From positions 1 through 64,000 of the forward strand of contig CAVPYN010000001.1 of the NCBI GenBank assembly GCA_963709995.1: 64,000 nucleotides of DNA. The letters run 5' to 3'. The first letter of the stretch is position 1; every line of letters starts with the position of its first letter. Shown here one piece after another: positions 27,254 to 37,395 of this stretch. The translations under genes were made by a program, and so were the position numbers. Origin of the DNA: JAUIIK01 sp963709995 (GTDB lineage: Bacteria > Chloroflexota > Chloroflexia > Thermomicrobiales > CFX8). Below the pieces are notes generated by a model. The model was not told the DNA's origin. It was given only the letters and a program-made list of their open reading frames with translations, and did not search any database.

Positions 27254-27924
27254 ATGAGCGACGAACCACAACAGACTCCTCGACGGCGGGAGCGCTGTCC
27301 GGGACCCGCGCTCCCTTCCGCTCGACCGCTTCAACGCCTTCTCCGACGGCGTCTTCGCGATCGCGATCACGCTGCTGGCGATCGAGATCGCCGTTCCGCC
27401 TGAGGGCGTCCCGCTGCTGCCGGCACTGCGCGAGCAGTGGCCGGAGTTCCTCGGCTACGACATCAGCTTCGCCTTCATCGGCGGGATCTCGATCACCCAC
27501 TCCAGCGTGACCAAGTTCATGAAGCTCGGGGACAACGTTGTCTACGCCCTGAACCTCCTGCTGCTGCTCTTCGTCGGACTGCTGCCCTTCACCACCTCCG
27601 TCATGGTCGGCGCGGCCTGCGCGGGGATGATGCTGGTATCGCCACGCTGCTCTACGGCGTCGACGTCCTGCTCGCCTCGCTCGTACTCAGCCTGCTCATC
27701 GCTCTACCTCGCGCGGGAGCCGAAGTCTCCTCGTGCACGACGTCGACGAGGCCACCCTGCGGAGCGCGGCCCGGCGGCGTTGGGCCTCGATCGGCCTGAA
27801 GGGCGTGGCGCTGGCCGTAGCGCAACGGCGCGCCGCAGGACGCCGCCGGGCTGTATCTGCGCGAGCACCTCGCAGCCGGGCGACCCCGCGCTCGGCGCGC
27901 CGCCACAGGCGACCAGCGACGTGA
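27254..27924 (+). CDS. TMEM175-family (DUF1211) potassium channel protein, frameshifted
   Basis: The signature first helix RFNAFSDGVFAIAITLLAIE, with its FSD motif, marks the bacterial TMEM175 potassium-channel family. Further helices follow: GYDISFAFIGGISITHSSV, ALNLLLLLFVGLLPFTT and YGVDVLLASLVLSLLIA. Frame changes fall near 27300, 27625 and 27700. The first bases (MSDEPQQTPRR) are a polar head. The C-terminal end is uncertain; I place it at TGA 27924. A second family member is encoded at 39138-39795. Confidence 0.75.
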
Positions 27925-27972
27925 TCCAGCAGCCGCGCAATGCGCACGCCGGCCCCTCCGGCCCACTGCGGA

Positions 27973-28622
27973 CTACGACCTGAGGAGCCCCTCCCAGATG
28001 AGCGAGTCCACCAGCAGCACGGCCTCTTCGCTGCGTGCAGACCGGCGCCGCTCAGCGCCCGGTCGTCCCGCGTCACCTGACCGATCTGTCGCAGCAGCTC
28101 GGCGAGGAAGTACAGGTTGACGCGCCGGATCTCGCCCGCCTTCTCCGCCTCCCCGACCAGCTCGACGAACCTGTCGATGTAGCGGTCGACGACCGCCGTC
28201 CGCCACGCGAGCCGGGTCGACTCGTAGTGGGCGACGTCCGCGAAGAAGGTCAGCGACAGAGGCTGGAGCCTGTCGGCGCCGGCGCGAAAGTACTTGCGGG
28301 CGCGCGCCGACGGTGTCTTGCCTCTGGCGGCGCGTGCTTCCAGGTCGGCGAACGCGACGTCCGCCCACCGGGAGAAGGCGAGCAGCACAAGGCTGTCCTT
28401 GCTCGGGGCGATCTTGTAGAGCGTCGCCGCCGAGCAGTGCAATTCTCGCGCCAGCTCCGCGACCGTCACCTGCGAAAACCCGCGCTCGCCGATGATCCGC
28501 ATCACGCCGTCGAGCAGCTCGTCCCGGCGATCCTCGTCGAGTCGCTTTCTCAAGCCCAGTGCCTCCCCAGCCGGCACGAACGTCGGTCCACCCGACGGTA
28601 CCCAAGCCTCGGCGCGGCGCAT
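27973..28622 (-). CDS. TetR-like transcriptional regulator, one frameshift
   Basis: The N-terminal domain DELLDGVMRIIGERGFSQVT and VAELARELHCSAATLYKIAP is a TetR helix-turn-helix. The C-terminal part is helical and ends EEAVLLVDSLIWEGLLRS in a neighbouring frame after an indel near 28035. Start 28622 is the only upstream ATG in frame and gives a long, odd head (about 30 residues), so the real start may be later. It is divergent from a rhodanese gene and most likely represses itself and that gene through the AT-rich gap. Confidence 0.8.
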
Positions 28623-28658
28623 CCCCCGGCCATCACCAACAACGACAAGTAACATATA

Positions 28659-28686
28659 TAGTATTGAGTTACCTCACAGCATACTA
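28659..28686. promoter_or_regulatory. Inverted repeat in AT-rich TetR/rhodanese intergenic region
   Basis: TAGTAT at 28659-28664 is mirrored by ATACTA at 28681-28686. A second pair, GTAAC (28649-28653) and GTTAC (28668-28672), overlaps it. The stretch is strikingly AT-rich for this GC-rich segment and lies between divergent TetR and rhodanese genes, the usual place for a TetR operator and overlapping promoters. Confidence 0.45.
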
Positions 28687-28719
28687 GACACTGTCCGTGT
28701 CCGCACAGAGGAGGAATCG

Positions 28720-29109
28720 ATGACGAAGACCGTCGCCGAGCTGATCGCCATCGCCGGCGCCCAGCTGGAGAACGTGTCACCGAAGGACGCCGCAGACGAG
28801 GTGGCCGCCGGCAAGGCGGTGTTCCTCGACGTCCGCGAGCCGGTCGAGTGGGAGCACCATATCGAGGGCTCCGTCCAGGTTCCTCGGGGCCTGCTCGAGT
28901 TCGCCGCCGACCCTGGGAGCCCTCGCTACAAGGTGGAGCTCGACCCGGCCGGCCGCGTGATCGTGTACTGCCGCTCCGGCGCGCGTGCCACGCTCGCGTG
29001 CGCCACTCTCAAGGCGATGGGCTACGAGAACGTGGCCAACCTCAAGGGCGGCTTCGCCGCCTGGCGGGAGGCCGGCCTGCCCAGCAACGAGCACCACGAC
29101 GGGCTCTGA
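28720..29109 (+). CDS. Rhodanese-domain sulfurtransferase
   Basis: An intact 129-residue single rhodanese domain: AVFLDVREPVEWEHHIEGSV, catalytic cysteine in VIVYCRSGARATLA, and YENVANLKGGFAAWREAGLP. It transfers sulfane sulfur via a cysteine persulfide, for example from thiosulfate. A GAGGAGG site precedes ATG 28720. It is followed after 60 bases by the DszB-like gene, so a joint role in organosulfur breakdown is plausible. Confidence 0.92.
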   Translation: MTKTVAELIAIAGAQLENVSPKDAADEVAAGKAVFLDVREPVEWEHHIEGSVQVPRGLLEFAADPGSPRYKVELDPAGRVIVYCRSGARATLACATLKAMGYENVANLKGGFAAWREAGLPSNEHHDGL

Positions 29110-29169
29110 GTCGCGCCCGTCCGGCAAGACACAGACCGAATCCGACAGAAGACGGGAGAGGATCCGACG

Positions 29170-30337
29170 ATGGCAGAGCAAGAACGGGTCAGCACCACGG
29201 TGCCCCTGGACTGGAATGAAGTGTGGTTCACCAACTGCCCGATGGTGTCCGCCAACAACGTGGACCAGGAGCTCGGCTGGTGCCGCGAGGAGTTCAAGAA
29301 GATCGGCGTCGAGTACGCCTACTTCCGCCACGCGCCCGAGAACAACTGGTACCCGCACTACATCCACAACCTCGACAATCTCGATCCGCTTCGGCGGGCT
29401 CTACCCGCCGATCCACGTGCACGCCGACCTCCGCCGCACCGTGCTGCTGGGAGCGACGTGGGTGTACGAGGGCGGCTGCATGGCCGTGCGCGCCCGCGAC
29501 ACGATCTTCCGGATGCAGGACCTCAAGGGCAAGAAGATCGGCATCTCCAAGAGCCTCAACACCATCAAGAACGACTGGTGGCGCATCCAGGAGCACATGG
29601 GCATCGAGAACATGCTGATGCTGAACGACATGACAATGGACGACATCGAGCTCGTCGAGTTCCCGTACCCCGACGACTGGTACGACAAGCCCGAGATGCT
29701 GCAGGTCCAGATGAACAACCCGTCGGAGCTGTGGATGCGCCGCGACCACAAGCACGACCTGGCTTTCCGCCCGCTGGAGACGGCGCTGCTCGAGGGCAAG
29801 GTCGACGCCATCTACACGCAGAGCAAGGTCTTCCAGCACCTCCAGGAGGCCACGGGCCAGATCAAGATGATCGAGGACCTTTCGAAGTACCCCGACTGGA
29901 CCGTACAGGTCGCCAACACCCCCGCCGTCATCACCTGCACCGATGTGATGGCCGACGAGCACCCCGAGCTGGTCGTCGCCTACATGAAGGCGATGGTCAA
30001 GGTCGGGCGCTGGGCCAACGAGCACAAGCGCGCAGCGTGCGATCCTCAATCGGCAGACGTTCTACAAGGACGCCGAGGACACCTACCAGGGCATCAAGGA
30101 CGTCGACATGGTGCCCAGCCTCAGCGCCCAGAACATGGAGTGCATCAAGATCGGCAAGGACTTCATGGTCAGCCACGGCTACATCAAGAACGACTTCGAC
30201 GTGGACGAGTGGGCCCGTCCGGAGTTCCTCGAGCAGGGCGTCAGGGCGTGGCTCGAGGAGGAGTGGGAGCAGAGGAGCTGGGCAAGCTTTCCGCGGGAGG
30301 CACGCTCGAAGAGGCGATGCAGCTGCGGCTCGGATGA
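29170..30337 (+). CDS. DszB-like sulfinate desulfinase / periplasmic-binding-fold protein, frameshifted
   Basis: About 388 residues in a substrate-binding-protein fold. It resembles 2-hydroxybiphenyl-2-sulfinate desulfinase DszB: TNCPMVSA holds C23 (DszB C27 in SNCPVPNA), H63 is ten residues before R73 in IRFGG (DszB H60 and R70 in TRFGG), DLKGKKIGISKS matches DLAGRRIGVSAS, and VDEWARPEFLEQ matches LDQWAAPEFLNN. DszB comparisons are from memory. C-S cleavage releasing sulfite is therefore plausible, but a binding protein for an ABC transporter is possible; no transporter genes adjoin and no signal peptide is seen. Indels occur near 29384 (+1), 30035 and 30270. Confidence 0.7.
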
Positions 30338-30487
30338 CCCGCAGTGCGGCGAGGCGGCAAGCCACCCCGCCCCCTGTACGGATGGGTGACCATCTGGTAG
30401 CTTCTGCCCTGATCGCTCTACGCTCGTGGGGGGAAGCGACGGGGCCGCATTGAGCGATCCCGTTGCACTGACAAGATCGGAGTTGAC

Positions 30488-30778
30488 ATGTGCTGTCTCT
30501 TTACCGCGATCTTCCTGCTCGGTGCGCGCGCCGGCGTCTTGATCTGGTGGATCGCCGACCCCACCCGCTGGGATCTGGCCTTCAGCAGCTGGCTGTGGCC
30601 GGTCATCGGCTTCTTCATCGCGCCCTGGACGACGCTCATGTGGGTGATCGTCGCACCGTACGGCGTGAACGGCCTCGATTGGATCTGGATCGGACTCGCA
30701 GTCATGCTCGACGTCGCGACATGGTCCGGTGGAGCGCGGGAGAGCCGCGACCGCATGTCCGGCTCGCAGACGGCGTGA
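30488..30778 (+). CDS. Small membrane protein of unknown function
   Basis: A 96-residue protein with three hydrophobic stretches (residues 3-22, 32-56, 64-78) and a polar tail. The first holds a CC pair. I recognise no family beyond a general likeness to small actinobacterial membrane proteins. ATG 30488 follows GGAG at 30480. The 38 bases to the DUF6325 gene suggest co-transcription. The gap 30338-30487 has no supported gene. Confidence 0.7.
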   Translation: MCCLFTAIFLLGARAGVLIWWIADPTRWDLAFSSWLWPVIGFFIAPWTTLMWVIVAPYGVNGLDWIWIGLAVMLDVATWSGGARESRDRMSGSQTA

Positions 30779-30815
30779 CCGGAGACCCGACGACACAGAG
30801 CGGACTGGAGTCTCG

Positions 30816-31282
30816 ATGAGCGACGACGTACTGGACGAGCTGGGACCGATCGACTACCTCGTGGTCGAGTTCCCGGCCGGCAAGGCCGACTTCTCCGGCG
30901 CGATGGCGGAGCAGCTCAAGGCGCTGGTCGAGGCGGGCACGATCCGCGTCCTCGACCTGCTGATCATCACCAAGGACGCGGCGGCGAGGTGGACGCCTTC
31001 GAGGTCCACGAGTTCGAGGACGGCGACGCCGGCCTGCTGCGCGAGCTCGGCGCCGAGTACGCGGAGCTGCTCTCCGACGAGGATGTCGGCTACATCGCCG
31101 AGGCGCTCGAGCCCGGCACCGTGGCCGCGGCGCTGGTCTGGGAGAACACCTGGGCAGCGCCGTTCGCCGCGTCCATCCGGCACTCGGGCGGCCAGCTGGT
31201 CGCCAGCGACCGCATCCCCATGCAGGCGATCCTCGCCGCCCTCGAGGCGGACGAGGAAGCCGCCGCGACGGAAGGAGCCTGA
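30816..31282 (+). CDS. DUF6325 family protein, one frameshift
   Basis: About 155 residues with the DUF6325 plan: LGPIDYLVVEFPAGKADFSG, IRVLDLLIITKDA, an acidic middle, then AALVWENTWAAPFAASIRHS and GGQLVASDRIP. The frame changes near 30985 in a GCGGCGGCG run (one base lost), after which the family sequence continues to TGA 31280-31282. The family has no known function. A 53-residue basic protein starts one base after the stop, so this pair mirrors the SHOCT / DUF6325-like pair at 6972-7808. Confidence 0.8.
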
Positions 31283-31283
31283 C

Positions 31284-31445
31284 ATGCCTCTTGGTCCAGG
31301 ACGCAGAGGACGAGGCGTGATCGGCCGCCCGGTGGCGCGCACCGCCGCCGTGGTCGGTACCACCGCTGTGGTGGCCCACGGCGTGCGCCGGAGAGGCGAC
31401 CGTCGCGACGACCGCCGCGACGACCGCCAGGACCGCCGGCGCTGA
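31284..31445 (+). CDS. 53-residue basic protein beside DUF6325
   Basis: The sequence starts with a Gly/Arg-rich head and a short hydrophobic helix, GRPVARTAAVVGTTAVVAHG, then ends in an Arg/Asp tail (RRGDRRDDRRDD). The helix resembles the start of the SHOCT protein at 6972 (RRRPLLGAAVVGGTAYHMG), but the linker and SHOCT domain are absent. GAAGGAG lies 6 bases before ATG 31284, and the gene abuts the DUF6325 stop, so translation is likely. It is followed by a strong hairpin. Confidence 0.65.
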   Translation: MPLGPGRRGRGVIGRPVARTAAVVGTTAVVAHGVRRRGDRRDDRRDDRQDRRR

Positions 31446-31502
31446 GCCGGCGCACAGCTGATCCGGGCCCGGCCGTCGTACCGCGGGCCCGATCCGCGAA
31501 CG

Positions 31503-31531
31503 GGGGGTGAGGACGATGTGTCCTCACCCCC
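31503..31531. terminator. Perfect hairpin between convergent genes
   Basis: GGGGGTGAGGAC at 31503-31514 pairs with GTCCTCACCCCC at 31520-31531 around a 5-base loop. It separates the plus-strand DUF6325 unit from the minus-strand P-type ATPase and may end both. Confidence 0.7.
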
Positions 31532-31602
31532 GTCGCATCTTGGCGCAGCTGGCGCGTTCCACCAGAGTACGCGTTCCCGGTGGAGACCCTGCTACCAGCC
31601 AG

Positions 31603-34374
31603 TCACGCCGCCGACGCGGCGGGGTTCTCCGCGGCGGCGGGCGCTGCCTGCATGCCCGCTCTTCTCCCGCGGCGCGCGAGGAGCTTACCCAGCTCCCAGA
31701 GCACGAACAGCAGCACGGCGGGAGCGGCTCCGATCAGCCATTGCCCGCCGGAAAGCGAGACGGTGCCGAGCAGGCCGAGAGCATGCCGCCTCTGGCGATC
31801 AGGAGCGCGAGCACGAGCTCGATCACGATGGTGATGTTCAGCGTCTTGTTGTCGAAGGTCTCCACGCGCAGAATGGTCCCGTTCTCGGTCTCGGGACTCG
31901 TAGGCCGCGACCGCGAGCATGAGGGAGAACGCGACGAGGCCCATGGTGCTGCCGATAACGGTCTTGTCGTACTGGTTCTCTCCGAACACGATCAGCAGGT
32001 TGATCGCGGCGGCGAGAAACAGCCCCACCAGGCCCACCGTCGTGATCACGGCCGGGCTCATGGTCTTGGCCGCGCGGGAGCGGGGCCTGCGCTCCATCGA
32101 GCCCAGGGGTCTCCTTGTCCATGCCCAGCGCGATGCCGACAGGAGCGGTGATCAGGAAGTTGATCCACAGGATCTGGGTGGCGGAGAACGGCTGCCCGCC
32201 GGCGATGTTCAGCACGCTCGCCGCCAGGAACGTGACCACGTAGGCGACCAGCGCCACCAACATGAAGCGGATGTACTTCAGCATGTTGTCGTAGAGCTTG
32301 CGGCCCTCGGAGACGGCACGCACGATCGTGGCGAAGTTGTCGTCGGTGAGGATCATGTTGCCGGCGTTCTTGGCGACCTCGGTGCCGGTGCCCATGGCGA
32401 TCCCGATGTCGGCGGCCTTGATGGCCGGGGCGTCGTTGACGCCGTCGCCGGTCATGGCCACGACGTCGCCCTTCTTGCGCAGGGTGTCGACCATCAGCAC
32501 CTTGTGCTCGGGCGCGACCCGACCCACGACGCCGATGCCGTCGATCCGGGTCCAGCCGCTCCTCCTCGGGCAGGGCGGCGAAGTCGGCGCCGAGGATGGC
32601 CTCTCCTGGAATACCGAGCTGCCTGGCGACCGCCGCGCCCGTGACGACGTCGTCGCCGGTCACCATGCGCACGCGGATGTTGGCGCTCATGGCCGACCGG
32701 ACCGCATCCTTCGACTCTTCGCGCGGCGGATCGATCATCCCGACCATCGCCGTCATCGTCAGGTCCTTGATCATGGAGAGCAGGTCACCGTCGGGGTCGA
32801 AGTCCGCGGGGTCGATGTCTCGGAACGCCGCGACCATGATGCGCAGACCCTTGGCGCCGAGACGGTCCATCTCCTGGGAGGACCGGGTGTTCTGGTCGTC
32901 GCCCCAGGGAACGGCCTTGCCGTCGGCCAAGGCGGACGAGGCCAGCCCGATCACCGCCGGGCCGGCGCCCTTGACGAAGGCCCGCACAACGGCCTTCCCG
33001 GACGCATCCGTGGCGTCGGCGAAGACGGCCATGAACTTGTACGTGGGGTCGAACGGCAGAGTCGCGAGCCGCGGGTAGGCGGCCTGCGTGCCCTCGACGT
33101 CCAGCTTGGCCTTGTGTCCGAGGACGAGCAGCGCCCCCTCGGTAGGATCGCCGACGACCTTGCCGTCGACCAGTTTGGCGTCATTGGTGATCAGGAACGG
33201 CAGGATCGCCTGCTCGATCGTGTTGGTGTTGCCCGCGGTGTGCTGGACCTCGCCGGTGAGGCCGTAGCCCATGCCGGAGATCGCATAGCGGTCCGTCGGG
33301 TCGATCACCTCGACCACGGTGACCTGGTTCATCGTGAGGGTGCCGGTCTTGTCCGAGTTGATCGCCGACGTCGAACCCAGGGTCTCGACCGAGTCGAGGC
33401 TCTTCACGACGGCGCCGTGGTCCGCGAGCTTCGTGGAGCCGCTGGACAGGATCACCTGCAGGACGGTGGGCATGGCCATGGGCACGGCGGCCAGGGCCAG
33501 GGCGATGGCCGTCGTGAAGATGACCTCGGGCGACTCTCCGCGGGAGAGCCCGAGGGCGAACATGATGGCGATGGTCAGGCCGGCGGCCCCCGCGATCCAC
33601 AACGTCAGCGTGTCGAGTTGCGCGGTGAGCGGGGTCTTCAGGCTCGGAGTCGACTTCAGCATCCCGGAGATCTTGCCCACCTCGGTGTCGACGCCCGTCC
33701 CGGTGACGATCATGACGCCGCTTCCGTGCGTCACGGGGGAGTTCATGAAGGCCATGTCGGCCTGGTCCCCCAGGGCTGGGTCCTTGCCGCAGATGACGTC
33801 GGCGCTCTTCGACGCGGGAACGCTCTCACCCGTCAGCCCCGACTCGTCGATCTCGAGGGAAGCCGCCTGGATGATCCGCCCGTCGGCGCAGACATCGTCA
33901 CCCGCCGAGAGCAGGACCACGTCGCCGACCACCACCTTGTCGGCATCGACCTTGACCTCGGTCCCGTCACGCCGGACCCGGGCGGATGACTTGAGCATCG
34001 ACTGCAAGCGCGTTCATGGCGCTCTCGGCCTTGCCCCGCTGGCGCATCCCACCGACCGCGTTCACGGCCGTGATGGCAAGGACGGCGATGCCCGTGGTGA
34101 ACTCGCCGATCAGGATCGAGGCGACGGCCGCCGCCACGAGGATGATCTGCATGTAGCTCTTGTACTGGGCCAGGAACTGCTTCCAGCCGGGAGGCGCCGC
34201 CTCTGCCGGAAGAGCGTTGGGCCCGTTCTTCTCCAGCAGTTCGGCGGCCTTGGCCGCGGAGAGGCCCTCGTCTGGGTCGACGCCGAGCTTCTCGGCGACG
34301 TCGTCGGCCGAGAGCGCGTACCAGGCCGTAGCCGTGGCATCGCTGTCGACCGGCGCTACGGGTCTCTCGGTCAT
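31603..34374 (-). CDS. P-type cation-transporting ATPase, frameshifted
   Basis: About 900 residues with the P2/P3 ATPase plan: N-terminal cation domain (WYALSADDVAEKLGVDPDEG), ESGLTGESVP actuator loop, phosphorylation site INSDKTGTLTMNQ, MVTGDDVVTG, VAMTGDGVNDAPAIK hinge, then C-terminal helices. Helix 4 reads VPMAMPTVL where Ca2+ pumps have PEGLP, so the helix-4 acid is missing; this resembles the PxALP of H+ pumps, although the following VETLGS is P2-like. The ion is therefore uncertain (H+ or monovalent). Frame changes lie near 33998, 32553, 32105, 31885 and 31800. Confidence 0.86.
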
Positions 34375-34398
34375 GTCCGCTTCCTCCTCCCCGTCTGG

Positions 34399-35316
34399 CT
34401 AGAACTTCTCCGGGACACGGTGCAACGGCAGATCCGGCTCCACGTAGCCGCGGCCGCTCGGCGGTTTGGGCATCTTCACGTCGGGACGCGACGGCGCCTT
34501 GTACGGGATCTGGCCGAGCAGGTGGGAGATGATGTTGAGCCGGCCGCGCTTCTTGTCGTCGTTGTCCGCGACCCACCACGGGGCCCACGATGTGTCGGTG
34601 GCGGCGAGCATGGCGTCACGAGCACGGAGATAGGCATACCGGCGGCTGTAGGACTTCAGGTCCGTGGGGGAGAGCTTCCAGATCTTGCGCGGGTCGTCGA
34701 TCCGGTTCTCGAGCCGACGGGTCTGCTCCTCGACGCTCACGTTGAGGAAGTACTTGATCAGGATGATCCCGTCGTCGACCATCGCCTTCTCGACCATCGG
34801 CACCATCTCGAGGAATCTCTGGGACTGCTGCGGAGTGCAGTAGCCCATGACCGGCTCGACGCCGGCGCGGTTGTACCAGCTGCGGTCGAAGATCACGACC
34901 TCCCCAGCCGACGGGAAGTGGGCCATGTAGCGCTGCACGTACATCTGCGACTTGACCCGATCGCTCGGGGCCGGCAGGGCGACGTGCTTGAACACCCGCG
35001 GGCTCGTCCGCTCGGTGATCCTCCTGATCGTGCCGCCCTTGCCCGCGGAGTCCAGGCCTTCGAACACGATGCAGACCCTGGCGCCGGTGGCCTTGACCCA
35101 CTCCTGCATGGCGACGAGCTCACCCTGCAGAACGCGCATCTCCTCCTCGTACTCCTTGCGCTTCATCTTGGGCGTGGCGGAAGAGGCAGCGTCTTCACGC
35201 GGGCCGGCCGACGACGACAAGGTCACATCCGACCCCGTCGCCTCGTGCACAGTCGTGGACTTCTTGGACTTCTTGGACTTCTTGGACTTCTTGGGCTTCT
35301 TGGGCTTCTTCCCCAT
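34399..35316 (-). CDS. ppk2: Polyphosphate kinase 2
   Basis: An intact 305-residue PPK2 that moves phosphate between polyphosphate and nucleotides. Walker A is EGLDSAGKGGTIRRI, Walker B region VVIFDRSWYNRAGVEPVMGY, and the lid has RRLENRIDDPRKIWK. The first 20 residues are a lysine-rich tail (KKSKKSKKSKKS) encoded by a 9-base tandem repeat, absent from the core family and able to bind polyphosphate. It lies 24 bases after the ATPase gene start on the same strand, upstream of it in transcription. Confidence 0.93.
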   Translation of the reverse strand: MGKKPKKPKKSKKSKKSKKSTTVHEATGSDVTLSSSAGPREDAASSATPKMKRKEYEEEMRVLQGELVAMQEWVKATGARVCIVFEGLDSAGKGGTIRRITERTSPRVFKHVALPAPSDRVKSQMYVQRYMAHFPSAGEVVIFDRSWYNRAGVEPVMGYCTPQQSQRFLEMVPMVEKAMVDDGIILIKYFLNVSVEEQTRRLENRIDDPRKIWKLSPTDLKSYSRRYAYLRARDAMLAATDTSWAPWWVADNDDKKRGRLNIISHLLGQIPYKAPSRPDVKMPKPPSGRGYVEPDLPLHRVPEKF

Positions 35317-35505
35317 CGGTCGTGTCCCCTCTGTCGAAGATCAGTGTGATGTCGCGCCACGTTGGCCGCCGGCCACCCAGCCTTCTGCGTGACGTTCATC
35401 CTAGCCGTCCCGGGGCGCGCGTAACATCGAAGATGTGATCCCGCCCGGGAGTGCGCCGCCTGAGGTCCGAGTACCATGGAGGTGCGCGGTCGGCCTCGTC
35501 CGGCC

Positions 35506-37303
35506 TCAGGAGCGAGGCCGGCCGTCCTCCCGGGGGCGGTCGCCGACGCCGCCCGTCCCGCGACTGTGCTTGTGCCCGTGCCCGCCGGACGTCTCGGCGG
35601 CCGGCGGCAGAGGCCCGATGGCCTCGACTGCCCTGACGGCTGCCTTGAGGGTCGGGGTAGAAGTGGTCGCTGTCGAGCGTCTCGAACAACCCGTAGCGCC
35701 AGACGCGATCCTGAAGCCGGCTGCGCAGTTCGGCGAACGCCAGGTGGATCCCCTGGGCGTTCAGCTCGTCGTCCAGCTGCTCGAGCATGTCGGCCGCCGT
35801 GACGTCGATGTCGGTGATCGCCTCGCATTGGAGGACGACCCAGGAGACCTGCTCGGTGCGCGCCAGGTGGCGGACCTGGTCCCGGAACCTGCCGGCGTTG
35901 GCGAAGAAGAGCGGGGCCTCCCAGCGGTAAACGACGATTCCCGGGAGCTGCCCGGCGGCCGGATACGTGTCGATGCTGTGCCACCCGGGCAGCCCGTCGA
36001 CGCGTCCGAGCACGGATCCGTGCGGCCACCAGCTGCGCCGGAAGAAGAGCAGGATCGCCAGGATAACGGCGATGGCGATCCCCCACAGCACGCCGAAGAG
36101 CACCACTCCCAGCGTGGCGATGAGAGAGAGCGCGAGCGCGCGACTTGCGCACCCGGTAGTAGCGGCCGAGGATGCCGAAATCCATCAGCGAGAGGGCGGC
36201 GAAGATCACCACGGCGGCCAGCGTCGTCTGGGGCAGGTCGGCGAGCAGCGAGTTGAGGAACAGCAGGAGCGCCGCGACGAGGGCCGGCGCCCACCAGGCC
36301 GGTGACCTGGCTCTTGGCGCCCGACTGCTCGGCCACCGCCGTGCGCGAGCTGCTGGTCGACACGGCGAATCCCTGGAAGAACCCGGCGGCGAGGTTCGCG
36401 GCGCCCATGCCGATCATCTCCTGATCGGGATCGACCTCGTCGCCGCGCCGGGCGGCGAAGCTCGTCGACGTGGCGATGGTGTCGGTGAGGGAGACCAGCG
36501 TGATGCCGACGGCGGCGATGAGCAGCGGACCCACGTCGCCGATGCTGGTCCAGGGGAAGGCCGGCGTGGGCACGCCCTGGGGCAGGGAGCCGACCGTCTT
36601 CACGCCCTCCTCGGCAAGTCCGAGGGCGGCGGAGACGATCGTGGCGCCGACGACGGCCACGAGCACGGCAGGAACGACGGCGCGTGAACCGCGGCAGCAC
36701 GAGCAGGACGAGCAGACAGGCGATGCCGACGGCCAGCGTCGTCGCGTCGGTCTGGTCGAGACCGGCGACGAACGCCCGAACCTCGTCGATGAAGTTGTCG
36801 GCGTCGGTCGAGAAGCCGAACAGCTTGGGAAGCTGGCCGACGATGATGGTGATGCCGAGACCGTTCATGTAGCCGACCTGGACCTCCTTGGAGAGCAGGT
36901 CGGCGACGAAGCCGAGCTTGCCGAGCCCGAGCCCGATCTCGATGAGGCCGACGAAGAGCGCCATCATCCCGGCGAGGGCGATGACGGTCGCCGGGTCGCC
37001 GCCGGCCACGAGCGGCACGATGGCGGCGAAGATGAGCGGCGAGACCGACGAGTCGGGCCCCAGGACCAGCACACGCGAGGGACCGAAGACGGCGTAGGCT
37101 ATGAGGCAGGCGATGGTCGTGTACAGGCCGGTGACGGGAGGCAGGCCGGCCAGCTCGGCGTAGGCCATGCCCTGGGGCACGAGGATCGCGGCCAGGATCA
37201 CACCCGCCACGAGGTCCGCGCGCAGCCATCGCCGCTCGTAGGTACGCACGACGCGCACGCCGGGGATCCAGCGTTCGAAGCGTCTGGATACGGGCGGGAT
37301 CAT
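35506..37303 (-). CDS. SulP family anion permease with STAS domain, frameshifted
   Basis: About 595 residues. The N-terminal half is clean: WLRADLVAGVILAAILVPQG, MAYAELAGLPPVTGLYT and FGPSRVLVLGPDSSVSPL are diagnostic SulP blocks. Frame changes near 36690 (+1), 36290 and 36140 interrupt the core. The STAS domain (IVVYRWEAPLFFANAGRF, WVVLQCEAITDIDVTAADML) ends with FYPTLKAAV once a +1 insertion near 35662 is allowed, which moves the stop from 35396 to 35506. The start is GTG or ATG at 37303. It is a different SulP subgroup from 2291. Confidence 0.87.
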
Positions 37304-37395
37304 CTCCCCCTGCCGGGGAGCGCCCCCCTCATCTTGCGGCGATGGGCTCGTGGGTCCTCCTGAAGCTCTGGCGAATGATCAGCACCAGACGGGCT

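Noticed and set aside
35396..35505. C-terminal extension of the second SulP protein to 35396
   Set aside because: The extension is Arg-rich; allowing one inserted base gives the usual FYPTLKAAV end of a STAS domain and a stop at 35506.
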